Assembly: GCF_003674065.1 (NCBI RefSeq)
Contig: NZ_RDBE01000007.1
Location: 279,845-343,844, forward strand
From: Nocardioides mangrovicus
GTDB taxonomy: Bacteria > Actinomycetota > Actinomycetes > Propionibacteriales > Nocardioidaceae
Reading direction: 5' to 3'
Length of the DNA: 64,000 nt
Position 1 is the stretch's first letter; every line of letters starts with the position of its first letter. Of this stretch, positions 9,658 to 17,241 are shown piece after piece. Under the pieces are notes generated by a model, which was not told the origin of the DNA, made no database searches, and was given only the letters and a program-made list of their open reading frames with translations. The translations under genes and the position numbers were made by a program.

Positions 9658-9898
9658 CCCGAAGCCGCTTCACCGTTGTTGACAAGGCCAGGTGCGGACG
9701 GCGGGGTCACCACTCGCGCGTCTCGACGGCCACGACACGTCCAGGCTGATATGACGGGTCTGGCCAGACGGCTCCGAGATCAAGCAGGGCCGTTGCGCCG
9801 GCAGTCAGGCGGCGGTGAGCACGGACAACGTGATTTTCGTCTTCCGTCAGGACAGGCACTCTGCATCCGGGTGCTATCGCCGCACATTGGAGGCAACC
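9658..9898. other. Gap before excisionase gene
   Basis: About 240 bp without a convincing gene. An open frame from 9815 runs into the excisionase gene, but its upstream part has no ribosome site. A TTGACA-like hexamer at 9679 has no matching -10 at normal spacing. Confidence 0.5.
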
Positions 9899-10132
9899 GT
9901 GGACGTCACGACTTCGCGCACGCGCGACCTCGACCAGCACAGCGATGGTGAGCTGCTCACGCTGGCCGAAGTAGCCGACTTCCTGCGAGTTCCGGTCAAC
10001 ACCTTGCGCTACTGGCGACAGATCGGTCGCGGACCGCGCTTCTTCAAAATGGGTCGACACCTGGTCACGAGCGCGGCCGACCTGCGAACCTGGGTGCAGA
10101 GCCAGAAGGACGGGGCATCGCCGGTCGCGTGA
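9899..10132 (+). CDS. Excisionase/AlpA-like helix-turn-helix protein
   Basis: 77 residues with a winged helix-turn-helix of the MerR/AlpA (HTH_17) type: LLTLAEVADFLRVPVNTLRYW, then GPRFFKMGRHLVTSAADLRTWV. Such small proteins act as recombination directionality factors or regulators next to tyrosine integrases. The GTG at 9899 is chosen because GGAGG (9889-9893) sits five bases upstream. It precedes the integrase by 51 bp, the usual order for xis-int pairs in actinobacterial elements. Confidence 0.78.
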   Translation: MDVTTSRTRDLDQHSDGELLTLAEVADFLRVPVNTLRYWRQIGRGPRFFKMGRHLVTSAADLRTWVQSQKDGASPVA

Positions 10133-10183
10133 GCATCGGCTGGGCCGACTGCGACGCGTCCATCGGCATCCTTGAGGAGAGTC

Positions 10184-11344
10184 ATGGCCAGCATTCGCAA
10201 GCGCAGCGTCAGCTGGACTAACTCCAACGGGCGCGTACGAGGCGCCTCCCGCTACGAGGCGCATTTCCGTGACCGCGCCGGCCAGCAGCACCGGCGCATG
10301 TTCGCGCTCAAGAAGGAAGCGCAGCAGTGGCTGGATGAGCAGACAGCTGGGTTGGTCGTCGGACAGTGGGCCGATCCGCAGGCCGGCAAGGAGTCGTTGG
10401 CCGCGTTCGCGGAGCGCTGGCGCCAGCGACAGGTGCACGCGCCGACGACCGAGGCCGCGTTCGAGACCAGTCTTCGAAACCACATCTACCCGGTGCTCGG
10501 CCCAGTGCGGCTGGACTCCATCACCTCTGCCGACGTCCAGAGACTGGTCAAGCAGTGGAGCTTGACGGCTGCGCCGTCGACCGTTCGGCAGCGCTACACG
10601 GTGCTGTCCATAGTGCTCAGAGCAGCCGTACGGGAGCGGGTCATCGCCGTGACACCGTGCGAACGGATCAAGCTGCCCAAGGTGGCACCGGCCTCGAGCC
10701 TGGTGCCCATCTCTACAGCAACGGTCCTCGCCCTGCGTGGGGAGATCGCAGCTCGCTACAGCGCACTGATCACGGTCGGCGCCGGGACCGGAATGCGTCG
10801 GGGAGAGCTCCTCGGTCTGACGCTGGACCGGGTCTCGTTCGACTTTGCAACGATCCGGGTGGATCGCCAGCTGGTTCGAGCCTCAGTCGGTGACGAAGTC
10901 CGGTTCGCCTCACCCAAGACCGACGCCTCGGTCCGAACCATCCCCGTCGCGGACGTCGTCCTCGACGCCATCCGGGCGCACCTCGAGACGTTCGGCACTC
11001 ACTCTTCGGGCCTGGTGTTCTCCTCTGCGATCGGCACGCCGCTTCGAACGAGCACCCTGTGGACCGCCTGGCGGGCGGCAGCGCGACGCGTCGGTACAAC
11101 GGCCACCCCACACGACCTGCGTCACTACTACGCCTCCCTGCAGATCCAGGGCGGCACCTCCATCAAGGCGTTGCAGGCGCTACTGGGCCACAAATCGGCC
11201 GTCGAGACATGGGACACCTACGGCCACCTCATGGGCGACGAGGACACCCGATCGCGGACAGTGGTGCAGTCCGCCTTTGAGGGCCCCGCTGTCAGAGGCG
11301 TCGGTACGGAGCCCATCCCGTTACGACCTCCGAACCCTCGCTGA
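10184..11344 (+). CDS. int: Tyrosine-type site-specific integrase
   Basis: 386 residues. An N-terminal arm-binding domain and a SAM-like core-binding domain are followed by the catalytic domain from about residue 180. Catalytic residues visible are Arg205 (GMRRGE), a Lys in SPKTDAS, His310 and Arg313 (HDLRH), His336 (LLGHKS) and nucleophile Tyr346 (DTYGHL); all are present, so it should be active. A GAGGAGA ribosome site precedes the ATG at 10184. It is oriented toward rnpB, whose 3' end is 236 bp away, and should integrate or excise the element seen to the left. Confidence 0.92.
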   Translation: MASIRKRSVSWTNSNGRVRGASRYEAHFRDRAGQQHRRMFALKKEAQQWLDEQTAGLVVGQWADPQAGKESLAAFAERWRQRQVHAPTTEAAFETSLRNHIYPVLGPVRLDSITSADVQRLVKQWSLTAAPSTVRQRYTVLSIVLRAAVRERVIAVTPCERIKLPKVAPASSLVPISTATVLALRGEIAARYSALITVGAGTGMRRGELLGLTLDRVSFDFATIRVDRQLVRASVGDEVRFASPKTDASVRTIPVADVVLDAIRAHLETFGTHSSGLVFSSAIGTPLRTSTLWTAWRAAARRVGTTATPHDLRHYYASLQIQGGTSIKALQALLGHKSAVETWDTYGHLMGDEDTRSRTVVQSAFEGPAVRGVGTEPIPLRPPNPR

Positions 11345-11516
11345 GACGGACATCGCCAACCGCTACGGCGGAGACGTCCGCGTGCGTCCGCAGACGTGCT
11401 CGCGAGGGCCGGGCGATGGGTCGGCGGCCGCCGACGCCGGGGCCGACGTGCCGCCTCTGGGACCCGCCGGAAACTGCCTGTTCGAGCCGGCTGGCGAGGG
11501 CACCGAGTGAAAAAGT

Positions 11517-11538
11517 TGTGCACAGTATGTGCACAGTA
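11517..11538. repeat. Tandem 11-bp repeat, possible integrase/excisionase arm sites
   Basis: TGTGCACAGTA occurs twice with no gap. Each unit contains the palindrome TGTGCACA. A second pair, AGAGGCCT at 11538-11545 and 11568-11575, is exactly 30 bp apart. Both pairs lie between the integrase and the rnpB 3' end, where arm-type sites would be expected. The role is inferred. Confidence 0.4.
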
Positions 11539-11579
11539 GAGGCCTCCGAAATGCGTTTGCCCAGGTCAGAGGCCTAAAA

Positions 11580-11988
11580 GCGGACGGGCTGGCCTGTAGG
11601 CCGGGTTCTGTCCCCGGGGCCGTTGCCGGCGCCCGGTGGGCGACCATCCATCTACGACGACCGTTGCCGGCCGCCTCCTGCAGTCCACCCGCGGACGATG
11701 AGGCGGGCCGCCTCGTCCGCGCGGACCCTCCGGGGAGGGTCCTTCTTGACCTTGCTCCAGGCGGGGTTTGCCGAGCCGCGACGGTCGCCCGCCGCGCTGG
11801 TGGTCTCTTACACCACCGTTTCACCCTGACCGCTGCCGTGAGGCAGTGGCGGTCTGTTCTCTGTGGCACTGTCCCGCGGGTTTCCCCGGGTGGGTGTTAC
11901 CCACCGCCCTGCCCTGTGGAGCCCGGACCTTCCTCGACGTCCGCCCCCGTGGGGGTGTGCGCCGCGGTCGCCCGGCCAGCCCATCCGC
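11580..11988 (-). ncRNA. rnpB: RNase P RNA (type A)
   Basis: The catalytic RNA of RNase P, which trims tRNA 5' leaders. On the minus strand the 5' conserved region GAGGAAGGTCCGGGCTCC is followed by GGGTAACACCCACC and GGGGAAACCC-type helices. The 3' end has ACAGAACCCGGCCTACAGG. Helix P1 is formed by 15-nt ends (11974-11988 with 11580-11594) that pair with a single G-U. The 409-nt length fits actinobacterial type A RNAs. A TATCCT -10 element at 12000-11995 places the transcript start at about 11988, matching P1. Confidence 0.95.
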
Positions 11989-11994
11989 ACGAGC

Positions 11995-12000
11995 AGGATA
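11995..12000 (-). promoter_or_regulatory. Predicted rnpB -10 element
   Basis: TATCCT on the minus strand lies seven bases before the first base of helix P1. The -35 would fall on the mtnP start region; no clear -35 hexamer is seen. Confidence 0.5.
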
Positions 12001-12021
12001 GGCCCTTGAGAGGGTGGGTGC

Positions 12022-12825
12022 GTGCCTGACATCGCGGTGATCGGCGGCTCCGGCTTCTACACCTTCCTCGACGACCCCGACGACCTGCGCGTGGCGACGC
12101 CCTACGGCGAGGTCGCGGTCTCCGTGGGGAACGTGGCCGGGCGTGAGGTGGCCTTCCTGCCGCGCCACGGCGCGCACCACGAGTACCCGCCGCACGGGGT
12201 GAACTACCGCGGCAACCTGTGGGCGCTGGGTTCCCTCGGGGTCCGGCAGGTGCTCGGCCCGTGCGCCGTGGGCAGCCTGCGGCCCGAGCTGGGCCCCGGC
12301 ACCCTGGTGCTACCCGACCAGCTGGTCGACCGCACCAGCGGCCGCGTCCAGACCTACATCGAGGCCGGGGCCTCGCACGCACCCTTCGCCGACCCGTACT
12401 GCCCACGGATCGCCGAGCACGTGCTGGCCGGTGAGCCGGAGGTGGTCGGTGGCGGCACGATGGTGGTGGTCGAGGGTCCTCGCTTCAGCACCCGCGCCGA
12501 GTCGCAGTGGTTCGCCGCCCAGGGCTGGTCGCTGGTGAACATGACCGGGCACCCCGAGGCCGTCCTGGCCCGCGAGCTCGGCCTCTGCTACTCCGCGCTG
12601 GCGCTGGTGACCGACCTCGACGCCGGCCTGGAGGTGGGCGAGGGCGTCGGCCAGGCCGAGGTCTTCCGGATCTTCGCCGAGAACATCGAGCGGCTCAAGG
12701 CGCTGCTGGGCCGTGTGATCGCCGACCTGCCCGACCCGGCCGGCTGCACCTGCTCGAGCTGGATGGACGGCGTCGAGCTCGCCTACGAGCTGCCCGCCGA
12801 GCTGCCGTCGTCGGAGCGCTCGTGA
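12022..12825 (+). CDS. mtnP: S-methyl-5'-thioadenosine phosphorylase-like purine nucleoside phosphorylase
   Basis: 267 residues of the PNP/MTAP phosphorylase family, which releases adenine (or another base) from the nucleoside using phosphate. Visible motifs are the N-terminal IGGSGFY, the phosphate-binding PRHG, the VEGPRFSTRAES segment and the NMTGHPEAVLARELGLCY active-site region typical of MTAP. The family length is about 260-290 residues. The start is GTG at 12022, 33 bp from the divergent rnpB. The GTG start of the downstream epimerase gene overlaps this stop by four bases. MTA versus other nucleosides cannot be told with certainty from sequence alone. Confidence 0.85.
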   Translation: MPDIAVIGGSGFYTFLDDPDDLRVATPYGEVAVSVGNVAGREVAFLPRHGAHHEYPPHGVNYRGNLWALGSLGVRQVLGPCAVGSLRPELGPGTLVLPDQLVDRTSGRVQTYIEAGASHAPFADPYCPRIAEHVLAGEPEVVGGGTMVVVEGPRFSTRAESQWFAAQGWSLVNMTGHPEAVLARELGLCYSALALVTDLDAGLEVGEGVGQAEVFRIFAENIERLKALLGRVIADLPDPAGCTCSSWMDGVELAYELPAELPSSERS

Positions 12826-13841
12826 AGGTGCTGCTCACCGGCAGCGCCGGGTTCATCGGCGGCGCCGTCTCGCGTCGGCTGCTCGAGCGGGGCCACGAGG
12901 TGGTCGGCCTCGACGCGCTCATCCCCGAGGCGCACGGAGCCGGCGCCGTCGTGCCCGAGGGCACGGTCCTCGGCGATCTGCGCGAGCCGCGGGCCTGGGA
13001 GCACCTGCTCGACGACGTCGATGCGGTCTGCCACCAGGCGGCGATGGTGGGCGCCGGTGCGAGCGTGGCCGACCTACCCTCCTACGCCGACCACAACGAC
13101 CACGGCACCGCGCAGCTGCTGGCGGCGATGAGTCGCCACGGGGTCTCCCGGATCGTCTTCGCCTCCTCGATGGTGGTCTACGGCGAGGGCCGCTACGCGT
13201 GCGAGGAGCACGGGCTGCGCAGCACCGGCGTCCGTCCGGTGGCCGACCTCGAGGCCGGCCGCTTCGACCACGCCTGCGACCTGTGCGGCCGGCCGCTGCA
13301 GTGGCGCACGGTGCCCGAGGACGCGCCGCTGGACCCGCGCAGCAGCTACGCCGCGAGCAAGCTCGCCACCGAGCACTACGCCCGCGCCTGGGTGCGGCAG
13401 GCGCCCGGGGATGCGACCGCGCTGCGTTACCACAACGTCTACGGCCCGGGCATGCCGCGCGACACCCCGTACTCCGGCGTCGCGGCGATCTTCCGCTCCG
13501 CGATGGAGCGCGGCGAGGCGCCCCGGGTCTTCGAGGACGGCGCCCAGCAGCGCGACTTCGTGCACGTCGACGACATCGCCCTGGCCAACGTGCTGGCCCT
13601 GGAGCAGCAGGGCGAGGGCTACCGCGCCTACAACGTCTGCTCGGGACGGCCGGTGACCATCGCCGAGGTGGCGCGCGTGCTCACCGGGCGGGAGCCGACG
13701 GTGACCGGGGAGTACCGCCTCGGCGACGTCCGCCACGTGGTCGCCTCCCCAGAGCTCGCCGCGAGGGAGCTGGGCTTCCGGGCGCAGGTGATGCCCGAGG
13801 ACGGGCTCGAGGACTTCCGCACGGCCCCGCTCCGGGGGTAG
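12822..13841 (+). CDS. Extended SDR NAD-dependent epimerase/dehydratase with CxxH...CxxC insertion
   Basis: 339 residues with the N-terminal Rossmann motif GSAGFIG at residues 7-13, a catalytic SSM-VYG segment and YxxxK at Tyr176/Lys180, so the catalytic set of extended SDRs is intact. Between them lies an insertion with Cys127/His130 and Cys152/Cys155 (CEEH and CDLC), which looks like a structural zinc knuckle. Relatives act on nucleotide sugars, for example UDP-glucose 4-epimerase or dTDP-sugar enzymes; the substrate here is unknown. GTG at 12822 overlaps the mtnP-like stop. A 25-bp hairpin begins just before its stop codon. Confidence 0.82.
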   Translation: MKVLLTGSAGFIGGAVSRRLLERGHEVVGLDALIPEAHGAGAVVPEGTVLGDLREPRAWEHLLDDVDAVCHQAAMVGAGASVADLPSYADHNDHGTAQLLAAMSRHGVSRIVFASSMVVYGEGRYACEEHGLRSTGVRPVADLEAGRFDHACDLCGRPLQWRTVPEDAPLDPRSSYAASKLATEHYARAWVRQAPGDATALRYHNVYGPGMPRDTPYSGVAAIFRSAMERGEAPRVFEDGAQQRDFVHVDDIALANVLALEQQGEGYRAYNVCSGRPVTIAEVARVLTGREPTVTGEYRLGDVRHVVASPELAARELGFRAQVMPEDGLEDFRTAPLRG

Positions 13842-13901
13842 TCCAGACCGAGTAGCACCGATGTCGACTTCCGGACCGGTGCTACTCGGTCTGGACTACC
13901 C
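13836..13901. terminator. 25-bp perfect hairpin between convergent genes
   Basis: Arms 13836-13860 and 13877-13901 are perfectly complementary with a 16-nt loop. The left arm contains the stop codon (13839-13841) of the epimerase gene. It lies five bases from the stop of the convergent membrane-protein gene at 13907. A bidirectional terminator is the likely role, though there is no U-tract. Confidence 0.65.
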
Positions 13902-13906
13902 GGGCT

Positions 13907-15232
13907 CTACCAGCCGGTCTGGAGGAGGTGCTGCACCAGGAGGGCGACGACCAGCTGGAGCACCAGGCCTCGTCGCCGCCAGGACTCGGGCAGGAGGGCC
14001 ACCGAGAGCAGCAGCCAGGGCTCGAAGGGCAGCCAGATCCGCTCGACCTCGGCCCGGCTCATCTGCGAGAGGTCGACCAGCACCACCATGGCGACGCCGG
14101 CCAGGGCCAGGGTCGCCACCACCCGGGTCGCGGGGTCGCGCACCAGAGTGCGAGCGCGGGCCAGCAGCAGTCCCAGCCCGGCGCCTAGGAGCGGGCCGGC
14201 CGAGAACACCAGCGCGCCGAGGTTGGCCCACATCCAGTACGAGGGCGGGCGCCGCGAGGCGACCCCCTCGTAGTAGCGGATGTGGATCGCCTTCAGGGCT
14301 TGCAGGTAGTCGAAGCCGAGCAGGGCGAAGACCCCGACGACGCCGAGAGCCACGACGGCGGTGATCGGCAGCGGCCACCACGACCTCGCGAGCCACAGCA
14401 CCGCCAGGCACAGCACGCCCATGACGGGCAGGCCGTAGGAGAGCATGACCAGCGCGCCGAGCAGCAGTCCGGCCACCACGGACCAGCCGGCCCGCGCAGC
14501 CCACGAGGTCCGCGTCGCCGCCACCGCGAGCGCGGCGACTCCCCACGCGGCGCAGGTGCCGAACAGCGCATCGGCCGAGACCGCCGACCACACCGCGGCC
14601 GGCCCGAACACCAGGAACGGCGCGGCCCGGCGTGCGGCGTCCTCGGCGTCGAGCACGCGCAGGGTGCACAGCACCGCCGCCGGCGTGGTGGCCACCAGCA
14701 CCACCAGCACCCATCCGGCGCCGATCCCGGTGTCGAACCCCAGTCGTACCAACAGCCAGAAGAACAACGTCGCCCCGGGAGGATGGCCTGCCACGTGGAC
14801 GGTCCAGTTGTGCGGGGTACGCGCGTAGGTGATCCGGCTGACCCAGTCGGGCAGTACCGCGGCGAAGTCGGGGTAGCGGCGGGCGGTGTTCATGTACTCG
14901 TAGTGGCTGTCGAGGATCGCGCCCATCCCGTGGGGACCGTCGACGTAGGCGAGCGCCACCATCCAGGCGAGCGCCGCCACGAAGGACCACGCCAGCAGCG
15001 CCCGCCACGAGGCCCGCTGGGCCAGGTCGACCGCACGCCACGAGGCCAGTGCGGCCAGGAGCAGGGCCGGCGCCGTGCCCGGTCCGAGGCGGGGCAGCCA
15101 CTCGGCGTGCAGCGGCGGAAAGCTGTTCACGTGCACGTTCCAGCCGCTGACCGCGGGCACCAGCATGGCCGCCGCGGCGAGCAGGAACGCCACCACCAGA
15201 CCGACGACTGGCAGCCGGTGGGAGCGGGTCAC
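13907..15232 (-). CDS. Polytopic membrane protein, GT-C glycosyltransferase-like
   Basis: 441 residues with roughly ten to twelve membrane segments and a large early external loop. That loop contains HNWTVHVAGHPPGATLFFW; His-Pro-Pro motifs in such loops are typical of actinobacterial GT-C type (polyprenol-phosphate-sugar dependent) transferases. No named family is claimed. Start chosen at GTG 15232, which begins directly before the first basic-hydrophobic segment. It is divergent from the GT2/DUF2064/methyltransferase/Moco operon, with about 85 bp between the starts, suggesting a functional link. Confidence 0.6.
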   Translation of the reverse strand: MTRSHRLPVVGLVVAFLLAAAAMLVPAVSGWNVHVNSFPPLHAEWLPRLGPGTAPALLLAALASWRAVDLAQRASWRALLAWSFVAALAWMVALAYVDGPHGMGAILDSHYEYMNTARRYPDFAAVLPDWVSRITYARTPHNWTVHVAGHPPGATLFFWLLVRLGFDTGIGAGWVLVVLVATTPAAVLCTLRVLDAEDAARRAAPFLVFGPAAVWSAVSADALFGTCAAWGVAALAVAATRTSWAARAGWSVVAGLLLGALVMLSYGLPVMGVLCLAVLWLARSWWPLPITAVVALGVVGVFALLGFDYLQALKAIHIRYYEGVASRRPPSYWMWANLGALVFSAGPLLGAGLGLLLARARTLVRDPATRVVATLALAGVAMVVLVDLSQMSRAEVERIWLPFEPWLLLSVALLPESWRRRGLVLQLVVALLVQHLLQTGW

Positions 15233-15317
15233 CGGGCGAGCGTAGGGGTGGCCCGCAAGGATTCTGTAACCGTTGAGGTGAGGTTGAAGGCTCGTCGTGT
15301 CTCTACCCTTACCTCTC

Positions 15318-15974
15318 GTGAGCAGCTGTGACGTGGTGATCCCTTGCCGAGACGAGGCCGGTGCCCTGCCGGCGCTGCTCTCCCAGGTACCCGAGGAGTT
15401 CGGGGTGGTCGTCGTCGACAACGGCTCCACCGACGGCACCGGCGAGGTCGCCTCGGCCCACGGTGCGCGCGTCGTGCGCGAGGAGCGGCCCGGCTACGGC
15501 GCCGCCGTCCACGCCGGTCTGGAGGCAGCCAGCGCCGACCTGGTGGCCGTGCTCGACGGCGACGGCTCGATGGACCCGCGTGAGCTGCCCGCGATGGTGC
15601 GCCGCGTCGAGAGCGGGGAGGCCGACCTGGTGTGCGGCCGGCGGCGTCCGGTCGGCCGGGGCGTGTGGCCCTGGCACGCCCGGGCCGGCAACGTCGCGGT
15701 GCTGTGGTGGCTGCGGCGTCGCACCGGTCTCGCGGTGCACGACATCGCCCCGATGCGCGTGGCCCGTCGCGCCGCGTTGCTCGAGCTCGGCGTCGAGGAC
15801 CGGCGCTTCGGCTACCCGGTCGAGCTGTTGACCCGTGCCCAGCGCGCCGGTTGGCGCATGGTCGAGGTCGACGTCAGCTACCGGCCTCGGGCCGCCGGCA
15901 CGCGCTCGAAGGTCTCCGGCTCGGTGCGAGGCAGTCTGCGGGCCGCCCGCGACTTCGCGCGGGTGCTGCCATGA
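15318..15974 (+). CDS. Family 2 glycosyltransferase (DPM1/WcaA-like)
   Basis: 218 residues with a GT-A fold signature: DVVIPCRDEA at the N-terminus, VVVVDNGSTDGT for nucleotide binding, and DGDGSMDP as the metal-binding DxD-type site. It has no membrane segments. An ELLTRAQRAGWRMVEVDVSYRPR segment near the C-terminus resembles dolichol-phosphate-sugar synthases. It would transfer a sugar from a nucleotide donor; neither donor nor acceptor is known. Start at GTG 15318 or GTG 15297. It is the first gene of an operon with four-base overlaps to the following genes. Confidence 0.75.
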   Translation: MSSCDVVIPCRDEAGALPALLSQVPEEFGVVVVDNGSTDGTGEVASAHGARVVREERPGYGAAVHAGLEAASADLVAVLDGDGSMDPRELPAMVRRVESGEADLVCGRRRPVGRGVWPWHARAGNVAVLWWLRRRTGLAVHDIAPMRVARRAALLELGVEDRRFGYPVELLTRAQRAGWRMVEVDVSYRPRAAGTRSKVSGSVRGSLRAARDFARVLP

Positions 15975-16597
15975 CCCCGCTGGTGCTGGCCAAGGCGCCG
16001 GTGCCCGGCCGGGTCAAGACACGCCTGGGGGCCGACGTCGGCGCCGACGTCGCCGCCGACCTTGCCGCCGCCGCCCTGCTCGACACCCTCGACCTGGTCG
16101 AGGACGCCCTGGGTCGTGGGGTGGTCGCGCTGGACGGAGAGCTCGCCGAGGCCAGCCGGGGCGAGGAGCTGACGGTAGCCCTGGCCGGGTGGCGGGTCGT
16201 CCCGCAGCGCGGCGACGAGCTGGGGGAGCGGATCGCCCACGCGCACGCCGACGTCGACGACGTCGTGGTGCAGGTGGGCATGGACACCCCGCACCTGAGC
16301 CCCGAGCAGCTGCGGGAGACCGCCGACCGGCTGCGGGAGGCCGACGCCGTCCTCGGCCCCGCCGAGGACGGCGGCTGGTGGGTGCTGGCGCTCAACGACC
16401 CCGGTCACGCCGCGCTGGTGCGCGACGTGCCGACCTCGCGGGTCGACACCGGCCGGCTCACCCTCGAGGCGCTCTCGCGCGAGATCGTCGTCGCGCTCGG
16501 GCCGCACAGCTACGACGTCGACACGATCGACGACGCCCGGCGCAGCGCCGACGACGCGCCGCACACCCGTTTCGCTCACACCTGGCGGTCGCGATGA
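15971..16597 (+). CDS. DUF2064 / TIGR04282-family glycosyltransferase-like protein
   Basis: 208 residues. The N-terminal LAKAPVPGRVKTRLG is the nucleotidyl/glycosyl-transferase-like signature of DUF2064 (TIGR04282), and VGMDTPHLSPEQL plus GPAEDGGWWVLAL are the other conserved blocks. Members of this family are annotated in the databases as GT-A-fold transferases and occur beside GT2 proteins, radical-SAM or arsenosugar genes; the reaction is not established here. ATG 15971 overlaps the previous gene by four bases (ATGA), and the next gene overlaps this one in the same way. Confidence 0.8.
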   Translation: MTPLVLAKAPVPGRVKTRLGADVGADVAADLAAAALLDTLDLVEDALGRGVVALDGELAEASRGEELTVALAGWRVVPQRGDELGERIAHAHADVDDVVVQVGMDTPHLSPEQLRETADRLREADAVLGPAEDGGWWVLALNDPGHAALVRDVPTSRVDTGRLTLEALSREIVVALGPHSYDVDTIDDARRSADDAPHTRFAHTWRSR

Positions 16598-17241
16598 ACC
16601 GGTGCTCTCCGGGCGCGCTGTTCGCCGCCGCGCTGCGTGGTCACGACGTCGAGCTGCTGGAGGAGGCGGCCCCGAGCCGCCCGCTGGCCGCCTGGCGCTG
16701 GATGCACGCCACGGCCTCGGACCAGGTGGTGCTCGAGGCCTGCGAGGGCACCACGCTCGACGTGGGCTGCGGGCCGGGCCGGATGGCCGCGGAGCTCACC
16801 GGCCGAGGCGTGCCCGCGCTGGGCATCGACGTCGTGCCCGAGGCCGTGGCGCAGACGCGCGCCCGCGGCGCCACCGCGCTCGAGCGCGACGTCTTCGACC
16901 CCGTGCCGGGCAGCTGGCGCACCGTGCTGCTGGCCGACGGCAACATCGGCATCGGCGGCGACCCGGTCCGCCTCCTCGGACGCGCGGCCGACCTGCTCGA
17001 GCCCGGGGGCAAGGTGGTCGCCGACCTCGCCGCCGCAGGCCTGGCCAGCGGCGTCCGCACCCACTGGCTCTCGGGTCGCGGCATGGTCTCGACGCCGTTC
17101 ACCTGGGCGGTCGTCGGCCCCGGGGAGATCGCGCTCCTGGCCCACCGGGTCGGGTTGTCGCTGGAGCGGATCGAGCGGTCCGGCGACCGCTGCTTCGCCG
17201 TGCTGAGGAAGTCCGATGATGGCGCTGCGTCCACCGCGTGA
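16594..17241 (+). CDS. Class I SAM-dependent methyltransferase
   Basis: 215 residues. The SAM-binding motif I is LDVGCGPGRMAAEL at about residues 50-63, followed by the acidic residue in GIDVVPEAV. The later LLEPGGKVVADL is motif III-like. The chain starts with a 35-residue extension that includes RPLAAWRWMHA. The substrate is unknown; its place between DUF2064 and the Moco protein suggests methylation of a small glycoside. It overlaps the DUF2064 gene by four bases, and the following gene starts 26 bases before its stop. Confidence 0.8.
   Translation: MNRCSPGALFAAALRGHDVELLEEAAPSRPLAAWRWMHATASDQVVLEACEGTTLDVGCGPGRMAAELTGRGVPALGIDVVPEAVAQTRARGATALERDVFDPVPGSWRTVLLADGNIGIGGDPVRLLGRAADLLEPGGKVVADLAAAGLASGVRTHWLSGRGMVSTPFTWAVVGPGEIALLAHRVGLSLERIERSGDRCFAVLRKSDDGAASTA

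Larger units (their letters stand above)
1..11579. mobile_element. End portion of an integrated conjugative-type element
   Basis: This stretch carries a relaxase-helicase end at one side and an excisionase-like gene plus a tyrosine integrase at the other. The integrase stops 236 bp before the 3' end of rnpB. Tyrosine integrases often sit next to the attachment site of their element, and RNA-gene 3' ends are common targets. The cargo between is a TetR gene, a peptide-type ABC importer and a serine hydrolase. The left end lies outside the window, so the second attachment site cannot be seen, and the exact right boundary (somewhere in 11345-11580) is inferred. Confidence 0.5.

Noticed and set aside
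9679..9684. TTGACA hexamer as a -35 for the excisionase gene
   Set aside because: No -10 element is present at 16-19 bp, and the gene starts over 200 bp later.
11516..11524. TTGTGCACA resembles a DnaA box
   Set aside because: It has one mismatch to the actinobacterial box and lies in a tandem repeat beside an integrase, with no cluster of boxes or replication genes nearby.
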